Shown here piece after piece: positions 1 through 5,796 of a stretch of 8,240 nt of DNA. Made by a program: the position numbers and the translations under genes. The DNA is taken from NCBI GenBank assembly GCA_937915725.1, contig CALGGV010000329.1:1-8240 (forward strand). The letters run 5' to 3'. Each line of letters opens with the position of its first letter. Within the stretch, counting starts at the first letter, position 1. Under the pieces are notes generated by a model. The model did not search any database. It was not told the origin of the DNA and saw nothing but the letters and a program-made list of their open reading frames with translations. The DNA is from an uncultured Selenomonadales bacterium. GTDB lineage: Bacteria > Bacillota > Negativicutes > Selenomonadales > Selenomonadaceae.

Positions 1-7
1 GGCGAAA

Positions 8-586
8 ATGAAATTTAATTTATCAAACATTCCACATTTTACACCGTTAGAACGCTGGAATTTGTTTCATACATTTTCAGTTTATATTTCGGCGGGCTTG
101 AGAATTTTTTTAGCGTACAAACTTTACGGCGTGCCAAATGATTTTTCAAAAGATGAGGAAGAAAAACACGCTCCGGATTTTAAACCGACTAAAGAATTTT
201 ATGAAGAACTAAGCAAGGCAGTTGAAGAAACAGTGGCTGAACAGCATACAATTCCGGCGTTTAATCGCAATGAAAAAATTTCGCCGGAAATGCAAGCGTG
301 GCGAACTACAATAAAAAAAATGCTATGGTCTTTTGAACAAATTAGAGATGATTATCCGGATAGCCCTTTCAGCAAGTGGCACGAAGAACAATTTTATTCT
401 TTAATTGCAAAGGGGATAAGTCCAATGGAAGTTTCAGAGGAGCCGGACGAATATGGCTTGCATGCAGTAAAATTAAACGGTGATGAAACGCCGCAAGAAA
501 TTTGGGATGCCGATAAAATCTACTACGAAAAAATTCACGAAGGCTTAAATTTGTTCGCCAAATATTTTTGCAACTTGTGGGATTGA
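8..586 (+). CDS. Phage-like hypothetical protein (192 aa)
   Basis: No enzyme motif is visible. The protein is acidic in its middle (a run DEEEK near residue 50) and aromatic-rich. It has a central W-x5-KM-x3-FE segment (around residues 98-110) and ends in KIHEGLNLFAKYFCNLWD. From memory, this combination of a central Trp/Met/Phe-Glu helix and a C-terminal 'EGxxLFxKYFxNLWD' tail occurs in small structural-unknown proteins of Firmicutes phages; that resemblance is not tested here. The ATG at 8 is the first in-frame start inside the window. The frame is open to the window edge, so the true start could lie upstream, and no ribosome binding site can be seen. It ends 5 bp before the ATG of the first tandem paralogue, so the two are probably co-transcribed. 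The function is unknown. Confidence is high that it is a gene and moderate that it is phage-derived. Confidence 0.8.
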   Translation: MKFNLSNIPHFTPLERWNLFHTFSVYISAGLRIFLAYKLYGVPNDFSKDEEEKHAPDFKPTKEFYEELSKAVEETVAEQHTIPAFNRNEKISPEMQAWRTTIKKMLWSFEQIRDDYPDSPFSKWHEEQFYSLIAKGISPMEVSEEPDEYGLHAVKLNGDETPQEIWDADKIYYEKIHEGLNLFAKYFCNLWD

Positions 587-591
587 TAAAA

Positions 592-1032
592 ATGACAGCT
601 GAAGAATTGGACGCGACAATTTCTGAAATAATAATTCCGCAGGAAAAACCGCGCCGTTCCAAAAATTCTTACTTCAAAAAACAATACGAAAAACTCCACC
701 TGAGAAAATTTGTTAATCCGGTAAAAATGAAAACTGCCGCAACAGATTTTTTTAACAGCTTTTCAAAACTTCGCCTGCCCGATAGTTATTCGCATTCTAC
801 AGATTATGACCATATGGATATTTGGTCGAGAGGCAGATTTTTTTTGGGCGTTCGATATAGCGCGTTGACAGGCAGATTCAAACTTTTGGCAAATTGCGTA
901 CCCAAAAAAGATGTTAAAAATAGACGCTTTATGGAAAAAATCCAAAGTCGCGCTCTGCGCAGATTTACCGGAAAAATTTCTGACGGCTCCGCTTTTAAAA
1001 GAGTTCCAATGAAATACCCAATATTTGGCTAG
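592..1032 (+). CDS. Tandem paralogue 1: tagged basic small protein (146 aa)
   Basis: This is an unrecognised protein, first of three tandem relatives. Residues 1-19 (MTAEELDATISEIIIPQEK) form a block shared with the next two genes, followed by a basic stretch PRRSKN. The middle is specific to this copy, then FFLGVRYS (about residues 83-90) aligns with GIRYS and GVRYC in the other two. The C-terminus RALRRFTGKISDGSAFKR aligns with the same region of its neighbours. The start is placed at the ATG at 592 rather than an in-frame TTG at 568, because both relatives begin MT at the same point of the shared block. The ribosome binding site is weak (TGGGAT, 578-583), and the ATG lies 5 bp after the previous stop, so translation may be coupled. 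The short basic 'RR-x4-6-(N/D)G-x2-(Y/F)K' C-terminus recalls phage-associated small proteins; function unknown. Confidence 0.78.
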   Translation: MTAEELDATISEIIIPQEKPRRSKNSYFKKQYEKLHLRKFVNPVKMKTAATDFFNSFSKLRLPDSYSHSTDYDHMDIWSRGRFFLGVRYSALTGRFKLLANCVPKKDVKNRRFMEKIQSRALRRFTGKISDGSAFKRVPMKYPIFG

Positions 1033-1064
1033 GAATTGTTTACAAATTTTAGCGAGGATTAAAA

Positions 1065-1493
1065 ATGACACAAGAAATTTTTGACGCGACAATTTCTGAA
1101 ATAATAATTCCGCAGGAAAAACCGCGCCGTTCCAAAAATTTTTTTAAAAAGCAATATGAAAAACGCCGCCTAAAAAATTTTTTCCCGCCTGAAATATTTT
1201 TGGAAATTTATAAAAATACTCCGCACCCTGCCAATTTTCTTAGATGCAACGGCTACCGTTTACTGTACTTGGATAATTTTTTATATTGTTCCAAAATCGG
1301 CAATTCTAATTTGGGAATTCGATACAGTTTGCTGAACAGCAGAATAAAATTAATTGAGTACTGCACGCCGCGCCGCTGGATTAAAATTCAACGCTACATG
1401 AAAAAATTTAAACGCAGGAGCGCGCGCAGATTTAAGGGCGAAATTTCCAACGGCGCAGAATATAAAAGGCTGCCGCTTAGTATGAATTATTGA
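1065..1493 (+). CDS. Tandem paralogue 2: tagged basic small protein (142 aa)
   Basis: Second copy of the family. It begins MTQEIFDATISEIIIPQEK and is then identical to copy 1 through PRRSKN; the DNA for this block (1083-1140) matches 610-667 over 58 bp with no mismatch. The middle section (about residues 35-75) has no evident similarity to copy 1. Similarity resumes at NLGIRYSLLNSRIKL, and the C-terminus ARRFKGEISNGAEYKRLP matches copy 3 closely. The protein is strongly basic in its second half. A clear ribosome binding site GAGGA (1054-1058) lies 6 bp before the ATG, which settles the start. No catalytic motif, signal peptide or membrane segment is visible. Its job is unknown; the conserved N-terminal block could be a shared partner-binding or targeting tag, which is inference only. 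Confidence 0.8.
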   Translation: MTQEIFDATISEIIIPQEKPRRSKNFFKKQYEKRRLKNFFPPEIFLEIYKNTPHPANFLRCNGYRLLYLDNFLYCSKIGNSNLGIRYSLLNSRIKLIEYCTPRRWIKIQRYMKKFKRRSARRFKGEISNGAEYKRLPLSMNY

Positions 1494-1505
1494 AAGGGAA
1501 ATTTT

Positions 1506-1919
1506 ATGACGGCTGAAGAATTAGACGCGGCAATTTCTGAAATAATAATTCCGCAGGAAAAATTTAAAAGTACCGGCAATTCTTACAAGCGCAAGCAATG
1601 GGAAAATCGCCGAAATTGGCGGATCTGTACAATCGGGCAAACTTGCAAGCTCGGCAGTTTCAAAGATTATGACGCGCTTTATAAATTTTATGACGAAAAT
1701 TTTCCGCAATGGATAAGTTGGGTAAGATGGATAAGCAGTCCGGGCGGAATATTTGCGGGCGTCCGTTACTGTAAAAGGCGGCGTCATTTTTGCAGATATT
1801 CATTCAACAATAAATGGTTGAGAAATTTTGCTGAACGAGTTGTGCGCCGTTACAAGGGTGAAATTTCCAACGGCGGTATGTACAGAAAAATTTTTGATTA
1901 TAAATGGGGTTGCATTTGA
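1506..1919 (+). CDS. Tandem paralogue 3: tagged basic small protein (137 aa)
   Basis: Third copy. It begins MTAEELDAAISEIIIPQEK, one residue different from copy 1, then diverges (FKSTGNSYKRKQW). The middle is Trp/Tyr/Asp-rich and unique. GIFAGVRYC (about residues 82-90) aligns with the GVRY/GIRY of copies 1 and 2, and VVRRYKGEISNGGMYRKIF with their C-terminal block. DNA 1854-1875 matches 1434-1455 of copy 2 at 21 of 22 positions. A ribosome binding site AAAGGGA (1494-1500) sits directly after the stop of copy 2 and 5 bp before the ATG, so the genes are an operon. Its last 16 bp overlap the longest reading of the fourth gene. It is the copy closest to that gene, with which it shares a spaced FNN, W and YRKIF pattern. 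Function unknown. Confidence 0.8.
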   Translation: MTAEELDAAISEIIIPQEKFKSTGNSYKRKQWENRRNWRICTIGQTCKLGSFKDYDALYKFYDENFPQWISWVRWISSPGGIFAGVRYCKRRRHFCRYSFNNKWLRNFAERVVRRYKGEISNGGMYRKIFDYKWGCI

Positions 1920-2308
1920 AAAATAAAAATCGACGCGGCAACGGCTGGCAACGTTCAAAAATTCGGCGGCGTAAACTTTATAAAAAATTTTTAAACAGTA
2001 ACAACAAAATTTGGACAACCGGAGTATATTTCGACACTGACAAAAAGCGGCTGTGTTGGTTTAACAATTTGTGGCACAGAAAATTTTGGCGCAGGATTTT
2101 TAATCGACGTTTAAGACACATAAAAAAACTTCCCAATTTTGGCGGCTATAGGAAAATTTTTTATCTTGTGCTGAATTGTGACAGAATTTCACTCGGCTAT
2201 CACGGCGAATTAAAACCTGCGCGACGCCCCAAAATAAAATTGCCGCGCCGAAAGATTCAAAATAAAAATATTCGCCCGCCGAAATTACGCCGACTTAAAT
2301 TTTACTAA
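1904..2308 (+). CDS. Very basic protein, untagged divergent relative of paralogue 3 (134 aa)
   Basis: An Arg/Lys-rich protein without the N-terminal tag of its three neighbours. Residues about 36-86 can be aligned with the C-terminal half of paralogue 3: TTGVYFDTDKK against AGVRYCKRRRH, then FNN-x-W-x-R at similar spacing, then NFGGYRKIF against SNGGMYRKIF. A further C-terminal tail (about residues 95-134) is dominated by RRPKIKLPRRK-type stretches and may contact nucleic acid, which is inference. The start is uncertain. The ATG at 1904 has no ribosome binding site. A TTG at 1916-1918 overlaps the TGA of paralogue 3 (1917-1919) and has GGGG (1906-1909) 6 bp upstream; it would give 130 residues by stop-start coupling. 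The conserved arrangement and open frame argue for a real gene, but low sequence complexity leaves some doubt. Confidence 0.62.
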   Translation: MGLHLKNKNRRGNGWQRSKIRRRKLYKKFLNSNNKIWTTGVYFDTDKKRLCWFNNLWHRKFWRRIFNRRLRHIKKLPNFGGYRKIFYLVLNCDRISLGYHGELKPARRPKIKLPRRKIQNKNIRPPKLRRLKFY

Positions 2309-2321
2309 AGGAGAAATTAAA

Positions 2322-3074
2322 ATGATTTATGTTATTCCGGATACACATTTGGGACACGAAAATATAAAAAAATATTGCAACCGCCCCGACAATTTTGAAA
2401 AACTAATCGAAAAAAATTGGAATGAAACAATTTCTGAAAAAGATACGGTAATTCATCTGGGCGATATTTCTTTTAACGAAAATTGGATTGAACGGCTGGG
2501 AAGTTGGAACGGCAAGAAAATTTTAGTGCGCGGCAACCACGACAAAAAGTCGCAAGATTTTTACCTAAATTGCGGCTTTACGGCGGTTGTTGAAGAATTG
2601 GTAATTGATTTTGACAACGTGATAATTTTGTTTTCACACCGCCCGCGTTTTGCTCACGGCTACGATATAAATCTTCACGGGCATCAACATAATTTGGCGG
2701 TTTACGATGACAGAAGACTATATTTACCGCTGTCATTGGAGCATATGGGATACAAGCCGCTTGCTCTTGACGAAGATTTTATCAGCCGTTTGAAAAAATT
2801 TATTATCGCCAACAAGCAGCCTACACTTCAAGAAATTATGAATTTGAGACAAAATTTTATCGGCAAGCCGAACAATAAAGATTTTTATGATGGATTCGGT
2901 AAAGAAATTTTTCAGCAGTCTAAGGCGCGGCTTGAAGATTGTTACAAGATTTTGGAAAACATTCCCTACAATTCAGCAAAATTTAAATTTCGGCTGTGGC
3001 GTAATGCAATTCGTTACATTGAAGATAAAATCAGTCGGCAAGAATTTTTGAACATGATAAAAAAATTTTTGTAA
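2322..3074 (+). CDS. Calcineurin-like metallophosphoesterase with C-terminal extension (250 aa)
   Basis: A metal-dependent phosphoesterase of the calcineurin-like superfamily, of the compact type often found in phages. The metal-site motifs are complete and in order: D-x-H (D7, H9, in DTHLGH), GD (G47-D48), GNHD (71-74), a histidine in SHRP (H106) and GHQH (120-123). Residues up to about 150, ending LSLEHMGYKPLALDE, cover the usual length of the family. About 100 further residues (151-250), mostly charged and probably helical, have no match I recognise. The substrate is unknown; relatives act on phosphodiesters or phosphomonoesters. Ribosome binding site AAAGGAG (2307-2313) overlaps the TAA of the preceding gene, with the ATG 8 bp on, so it is the last gene of the phage-like cluster. 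The protein is expected to be cytoplasmic, since no signal peptide is seen. Confidence 0.9.
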   Translation: MIYVIPDTHLGHENIKKYCNRPDNFEKLIEKNWNETISEKDTVIHLGDISFNENWIERLGSWNGKKILVRGNHDKKSQDFYLNCGFTAVVEELVIDFDNVIILFSHRPRFAHGYDINLHGHQHNLAVYDDRRLYLPLSLEHMGYKPLALDEDFISRLKKFIIANKQPTLQEIMNLRQNFIGKPNNKDFYDGFGKEIFQQSKARLEDCYKILENIPYNSAKFKFRLWRNAIRYIEDKISRQEFLNMIKKFL

Positions 3075-3106
3075 AAAAATAATCCCAACGTTTAGGCGTC
3101 GGGATT
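3073..3106 (-). terminator. Intrinsic terminator between convergent blocks
   Basis: Arms AATCCCAACG (3081-3090) and CGTCGGGATT (3097-3106) form a 10-bp stem with a 6-base loop. Read on the - strand the single non-Watson-Crick position becomes a G-U pair, and the stem is followed by a run of seven T (complement of A 3073-3079). It therefore suits the end of the hemL-zinc ribbon transcript. On the + strand the same position is an A-C mismatch and the T run is poor, so it would be weaker for the phosphoesterase gene. It begins at the stop codon of that gene. Confidence 0.75.
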
Positions 3107-3118
3107 TAGTAATTTAAA

Positions 3119-3451
3119 TTATTTAACTTTTGCCGAGAACAGAAAAATTAAAATTGTGATAAAAATTCCTGCAACGCCGTATTCCCAGCCTTCCTCAACA
3201 AAAGCATAAATCGTGGCGGCGATACAGAAAAGCGTTGCAAAAAGCGTTTGTTTGGCAGCCTCACGCCTGTACATAAAAGTTTTGTAGTCAACGCCGGTTG
3301 CCTCCTTGAAACAATCGTGGCAAATTATTTCCTTATTGCCCTGTAAATTTTTATGGACAAGTGCCTCTTCCCGTGTAAGTTTTTTTCCGCACTTCGCGCA
3401 GTTCAATTTTATTTTTTTAGTCGGTTTAACCGGCTCTTTTTTTTCTTCCAT
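3119..3451 (-). CDS. Small zinc-ribbon membrane protein (110 aa)
   Basis: A protein of unknown function with two visible parts. The first is a cytoplasmic-looking Lys-rich N-terminus with a four-cysteine zinc ribbon, C18-x2-C21 and C44-x2-C47 (CAKC and CHDC). The second comprises two hydrophobic segments at about residues 69-83 and 89-105, separated by the short loop EEGWEYG, suggesting a membrane hairpin. No signal peptide precedes the ribbon. The start ATG (3451-3449) overlaps the hemL stop as TAATG, and GGGGAG just upstream within hemL is a good ribosome binding site, so translation is coupled to hemL. A role in haem synthesis is only suggested by this coupling; the protein could equally be a general membrane protein carried in the same transcript. 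The convergent terminator follows its stop. Confidence 0.82.
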   Translation of the reverse strand: MEEKKEPVKPTKKIKLNCAKCGKKLTREEALVHKNLQGNKEIICHDCFKEATGVDYKTFMYRREAAKQTLFATLFCIAATIYAFVEEGWEYGVAGIFITILIFLFSAKVK

Positions 3452-4716
3452 TAAACAAGCTCCCCAAATGCAATTTTCGCCGCGTTGATAGTTTTTTCAA
3501 AATCTAAATCATCGTGCGCGGCTGATACAAAAAGCGTTTCAAACTGTGAAGGCGCAAGATAAATCCCCTGTTCTAACATTGCTATAAAAAATTTTTTGAA
3601 TTGCGCTTGATTGCAAGAGGCGGCGTCCTCATAATTTTTAACTTTTTTATTGCTGAAAAATATACAAAACATTGATCCGGCTTGCGGCGTTTGAATTGGA
3701 ACCTGCGCGACGCCTTTTATTCCTTCGATAAGTTTTGAAGTTTTGGCGGTAAGATTTTCAGAAAAATTCGGCGTATCAATTAAAATTTTCAAAGTTTCAA
3801 TACCCGCCGTCATTGCAAGTGGATTCCCGCTTAAAGTTCCCGCTTGATAAATTTTGCCGTCCGGCGAAACATTGCGCATAATTTCAGCTCTTCCGCCATA
3901 AGCCGCGCACGGTAAACCGCCGCCAATTATTTTTCCCAAACAAGTTAAATCCGGCTTAATTTTATTTTGAATTTTAACTCTAAAACCGCTCATCACTTCA
4001 TCAAAAATTAAAAGTGCGCCGAATTTTTTTGTAACTTCGCGCAGTTTTTCCAAAAAATTTTCTTCCGGTAAAACAAGCCCCATATTTCCTGCAACCGGCT
4101 CCACAATTACGGCGGCGATTTTTTCTCCGCATTCGTTAAAAATTTTTTCAACGGCTGAAATATCATTGTAAGGAATTGCTATTGTATCTTGCGCAGTTCC
4201 AAAAGTAACGCCGGGGCTTGACGGCTCGCCGAAAGTTGCCGCGCCGCTGCCCGCCTTTACCAACAAAGAATCGCTGTGCCCGTGATAACAGCCGATAAAT
4301 TTTACAATTTTTTCACGACCGGTAAAACCTCTGGCAACTCTTAAAGCACTCATTGTAGATTCAGTTCCGGAATTTACCATTCGCATAACTTCCATTGAAG
4401 GATAAAATTTTTGAACAAGCGCGGCAAGTTCAGTTTCAAGTTCAGTTGGCGCACCGTAACTTGTACCGCGTTCAACGGCTTTTTTCAGCGCGTCAACTAT
4501 TTTTTCGTGCGCGTGTCCCAAAATCATTGGTCCCCACGAGCCTACATAATCTATAAAATCGTTGCCGTCAATATCAAAAATATGACTGCCTTTCGCACGG
4601 GCAATAAACGGCGGGTTGCAGTCAACATTTTGGTAAGAACGAACAGGACTGTTGACGCCGCCCGGCATAAATTTTTTCGCAAGTGCAAAGGCGGCGGCTG
4701 ATTTTTCCAATTTCAA
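3451..4716 (-). CDS. hemL: Glutamate-1-semialdehyde 2,1-aminomutase
   Basis: A PLP enzyme converting glutamate-1-semialdehyde to 5-aminolevulinate, the last step of the C5 route to tetrapyrroles. Family hallmarks are present (residues counted from the TTG start): FMPGGVNSPVR (16-26), NSGTES (115-120, PLP phosphate region), CYHGHSD (143-149), GSGAATFGEPSSPGV (156-170, gating loop), DE in IFDEV (239-240), and K262 in LGKIIGGGLP as the Schiff-base lysine. Length is 421 residues against a usual 425-430. A TTG start at 4716 is chosen because AGGGGG (4724-4729) lies 7 bp before it, a promoter ends just upstream, and the protein then begins MKLEKSAAAF like its relatives. An upstream ATG at 4809 would add 31 unrelated residues and lies before the promoter. 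Between FRV and KPDLT, about five residues usual in the family (AYxxxQxxYGV-like) are missing, in frame. Confidence 0.95.
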   Translation of the reverse strand: MKLEKSAAAFALAKKFMPGGVNSPVRSYQNVDCNPPFIARAKGSHIFDIDGNDFIDYVGSWGPMILGHAHEKIVDALKKAVERGTSYGAPTELETELAALVQKFYPSMEVMRMVNSGTESTMSALRVARGFTGREKIVKFIGCYHGHSDSLLVKAGSGAATFGEPSSPGVTFGTAQDTIAIPYNDISAVEKIFNECGEKIAAVIVEPVAGNMGLVLPEENFLEKLREVTKKFGALLIFDEVMSGFRVKIQNKIKPDLTCLGKIIGGGLPCAAYGGRAEIMRNVSPDGKIYQAGTLSGNPLAMTAGIETLKILIDTPNFSENLTAKTSKLIEGIKGVAQVPIQTPQAGSMFCIFFSNKKVKNYEDAASCNQAQFKKFFIAMLEQGIYLAPSQFETLFVSAAHDDLDFEKTINAAKIAFGELV

Positions 4717-4739
4717 ATTTAAGCCCCCTAAATTCAAAA

Positions 4740-4767
4740 ATTTTAACAGGTAAGTACTTTTTATCAA
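4740..4767 (-). promoter_or_regulatory. Predicted promoter of hemL
   Basis: On the - strand TTGATA (4767-4762) and TAAAAT (4745-4740) match the sigma-A -35 and -10 boxes at 5 of 6 positions each, with a 16-bp spacer. Transcription would start near 4733, leaving a short leader that carries the AGGGGG ribosome binding site and then the TTG start at 4716. This agrees with the start chosen for hemL and rules out the ATG at 4809. Confidence 0.65.
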
Positions 4768-4793
4768 GTGAAAGCTTACAAGGCGTGCTACGT

Positions 4794-4818
4794 TGATATT
4801 TTCCGCCAAAAAATCGAT
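4794..4818. repeat. 25-bp direct repeat, copy A
   Basis: A 25-bp sequence beginning TGATATTTTCCGCC and ending AAATCGAT, repeated without mismatch at 4935-4959. This copy lies 27 bp upstream of the hemL -35 box, so it could be an operator, or one border of the inserted or duplicated segment 4819-4934. No ORF uses it with confidence. Confidence 0.9.
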
Positions 4819-4850
4819 ATTTGCGCCGAATATATAGGAAAAAATTCCCC

Positions 4851-4881
4851 AGCCCTTAATCCCTATTTAATTTTAGGGGCT
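4851..4881 (-). terminator. Possible terminator downstream of the DUF4931 gene
   Basis: AGCCCTTAA (4851-4859) can pair with TTAGGGGCT (4873-4881) over 9 bp including one wobble position, with a 13-base loop. On the - strand a run of six T follows after 6 bases (complement of 4839-4844); on the + strand TTTTT follows after 2 bases (4884-4888). It could end the DUF4931 transcript before the hemL promoter. The gap to the T run on that strand and the lack of any + strand gene upstream keep the call tentative. Confidence 0.35.
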
Positions 4882-4890
4882 AGTTTTTCT

Positions 4891-4932
4891 CCCTAGTCTT
4901 TAATCCTTAGTCCTTAATCCTTAGTCCTTAAA
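4891..4932. repeat. Degenerate heptamer tandem repeat (6 units)
   Basis: Six consecutive 7-bp units: CCCTAGT, CTTTAAT, CCTTAGT, CCTTAAT, CCTTAGT, CCTTAAA. The consensus is CCTTART, with the sixth base alternating G and A, so the effective period is 14 bp. It lies between the hairpin at 4851-4881 and direct repeat copy B. The layout resembles the heptanucleotide short tandem repeats known from filamentous cyanobacteria, without implying relationship. Confidence 0.85.
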
Positions 4933-4934
4933 TC

Positions 4935-4959
4935 TGATATTTTCCGCCAAAAAATCGAT
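4935..4959. repeat. 25-bp direct repeat, copy B
   Basis: Perfect copy of 4794-4818, 10 bp beyond the stop of the DUF4931 gene. The two copies enclose 116 bp holding the hairpin and the heptamer tract. Confidence 0.9.
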
Positions 4960-4969
4960 TTTAAATCCG

Positions 4970-5755
4970 TTACTCAAAAATAATTTTCCGCTCGTCGCTG
5001 AAATAAATTTTAAAAACTTCGTCGGCAATTTGCGGAATATTGCGCGGCAAAAAATGTACATTGTACCCTACAAAGTACGGCGAAGTTGCAAAGCGCGGCA
5101 TGATCTTTGCAAAAATTTTTTCGTCGTTGTGATAGAAAAAAATATTGTAACTGCTCAAATTTTTTCTAAAATAATTCATCAGATAATGTACGCCAATTTG
5201 TAAAAAATCTGCCAAAGTTTCAACATTTCCGCCGCAGTCAACAACAACGTTCAATTCGCCGAATCCTACGCGCGGAAAATTTGAAACGTTCAATTCAACG
5301 CCGTTTTTTTCTGCAATGATTAAGCCGCGCAATTCCCGCTCATCAAAAAGCAATTCAGAATTTAATTTTGGAAAAGCGGCAATTTGCATGTGTGGATGTT
5401 TAATCGTGCCGCCCGACATTGGACCAAAATTTTTAAAAAATAAAACTTCCTCGTATTTGCCACAATTCAAAAGTTTTTTCCAATGTTTCAAGCCCATTTC
5501 AACAACGCGGCGCATATGCTCGCGGCTGTAACCGGGCATGTCAATATCACAACTTTTGCCCTCAATCAGTACAAATAAATCTGCGCCTTCAATCACAGGA
5601 TATTTATTTTTCAGAAAAATTATATCGCCGTCCGTGTCCAAAATATCTGTCAAATGCTCCACGTCGCAAAAAGGGCAGGCGTTTTCGGTATGTACAATAT
5701 TTTCGGGCTTTGTCTTGCCAATATCGGTGTTAAATTTTATCAGATTTATTTTCAT
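4970..5755 (-). CDS. DUF4931-type, GalT/HIT-like protein (261 aa)
   Basis: Resembles the DUF4931 family, distant relatives of galactose-1-phosphate uridylyltransferase in the HIT superfamily. Visible features: CPFC (C27, C30), with H34 near it, as a likely zinc site; LKNKYPVIEG (48-57), as in GalT-like proteins; and HPHMQ (120-124), matching the H-x-H-x-Q nucleotidyl-transfer motif in which the middle histidine is the nucleophile in GalT. KNFGPMSGGTIKHPH leads into that motif. The true substrate is not known to me; a nucleotidyl transfer or hydrolysis is the family-based inference. The start ATG has AGAGGG (5763-5768) 7 bp upstream. It is transcribed alone, away from the flippase gene, with a candidate -10 box at 5791-5796. 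A hairpin and the heptamer tract follow its stop. Confidence 0.85.
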   Translation of the reverse strand: MKINLIKFNTDIGKTKPENIVHTENACPFCDVEHLTDILDTDGDIIFLKNKYPVIEGADLFVLIEGKSCDIDMPGYSREHMRRVVEMGLKHWKKLLNCGKYEEVLFFKNFGPMSGGTIKHPHMQIAAFPKLNSELLFDERELRGLIIAEKNGVELNVSNFPRVGFGELNVVVDCGGNVETLADFLQIGVHYLMNYFRKNLSSYNIFFYHNDEKIFAKIMPRFATSPYFVGYNVHFLPRNIPQIADEVFKIYFSDERKIIFE

Positions 5756-5790
5756 AGACGCGCCCTCTTACTTTCATAAAAATTTCAAAG

Positions 5791-5796
5791 ATTATA
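5791..5796 (-). promoter_or_regulatory. Candidate -10 box for the DUF4931 gene
   Basis: A perfect TATAAT on the - strand, about 36 bp upstream of the start codon of the DUF4931 gene. No good -35 box is present at 16-18 bp (AACATT at 17), so an activator or another sigma contact may be needed. Confidence 0.45.

Noticed and set aside
568..591. TTG start at 568 for the first paralogue
   Set aside because: It lies inside the previous gene and adds eight residues absent from both relatives, which begin at the position equivalent to 592.
369..1787. Antisense open frames across the paralogue genes
   Set aside because: They lack ribosome binding sites, overlap well-supported genes throughout, and mirror the repeated DNA of the + strand.
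592..1919. RiPP precursor family (leader plus variable core)
   Set aside because: The bodies are over 100 residues, basic and conserved again at the C-terminus, and no modification enzyme or transporter is in view.
4717..4809. Longer hemL reading from an ATG at 4809
   Set aside because: The added 31 residues do not resemble any HemL N-terminus, they cover the predicted promoter and part of the 25-bp repeat, and the TTG at 4716 has a strong ribosome binding site.
4891..4932. CRISPR array
   Set aside because: Units are 7 bp with no spacers; no cas genes are present.
4819..4934. Insertion sequence or MITE
   Set aside because: No terminal inverted repeats at the ends of the segment and no transposase; only direct repeats flank it.
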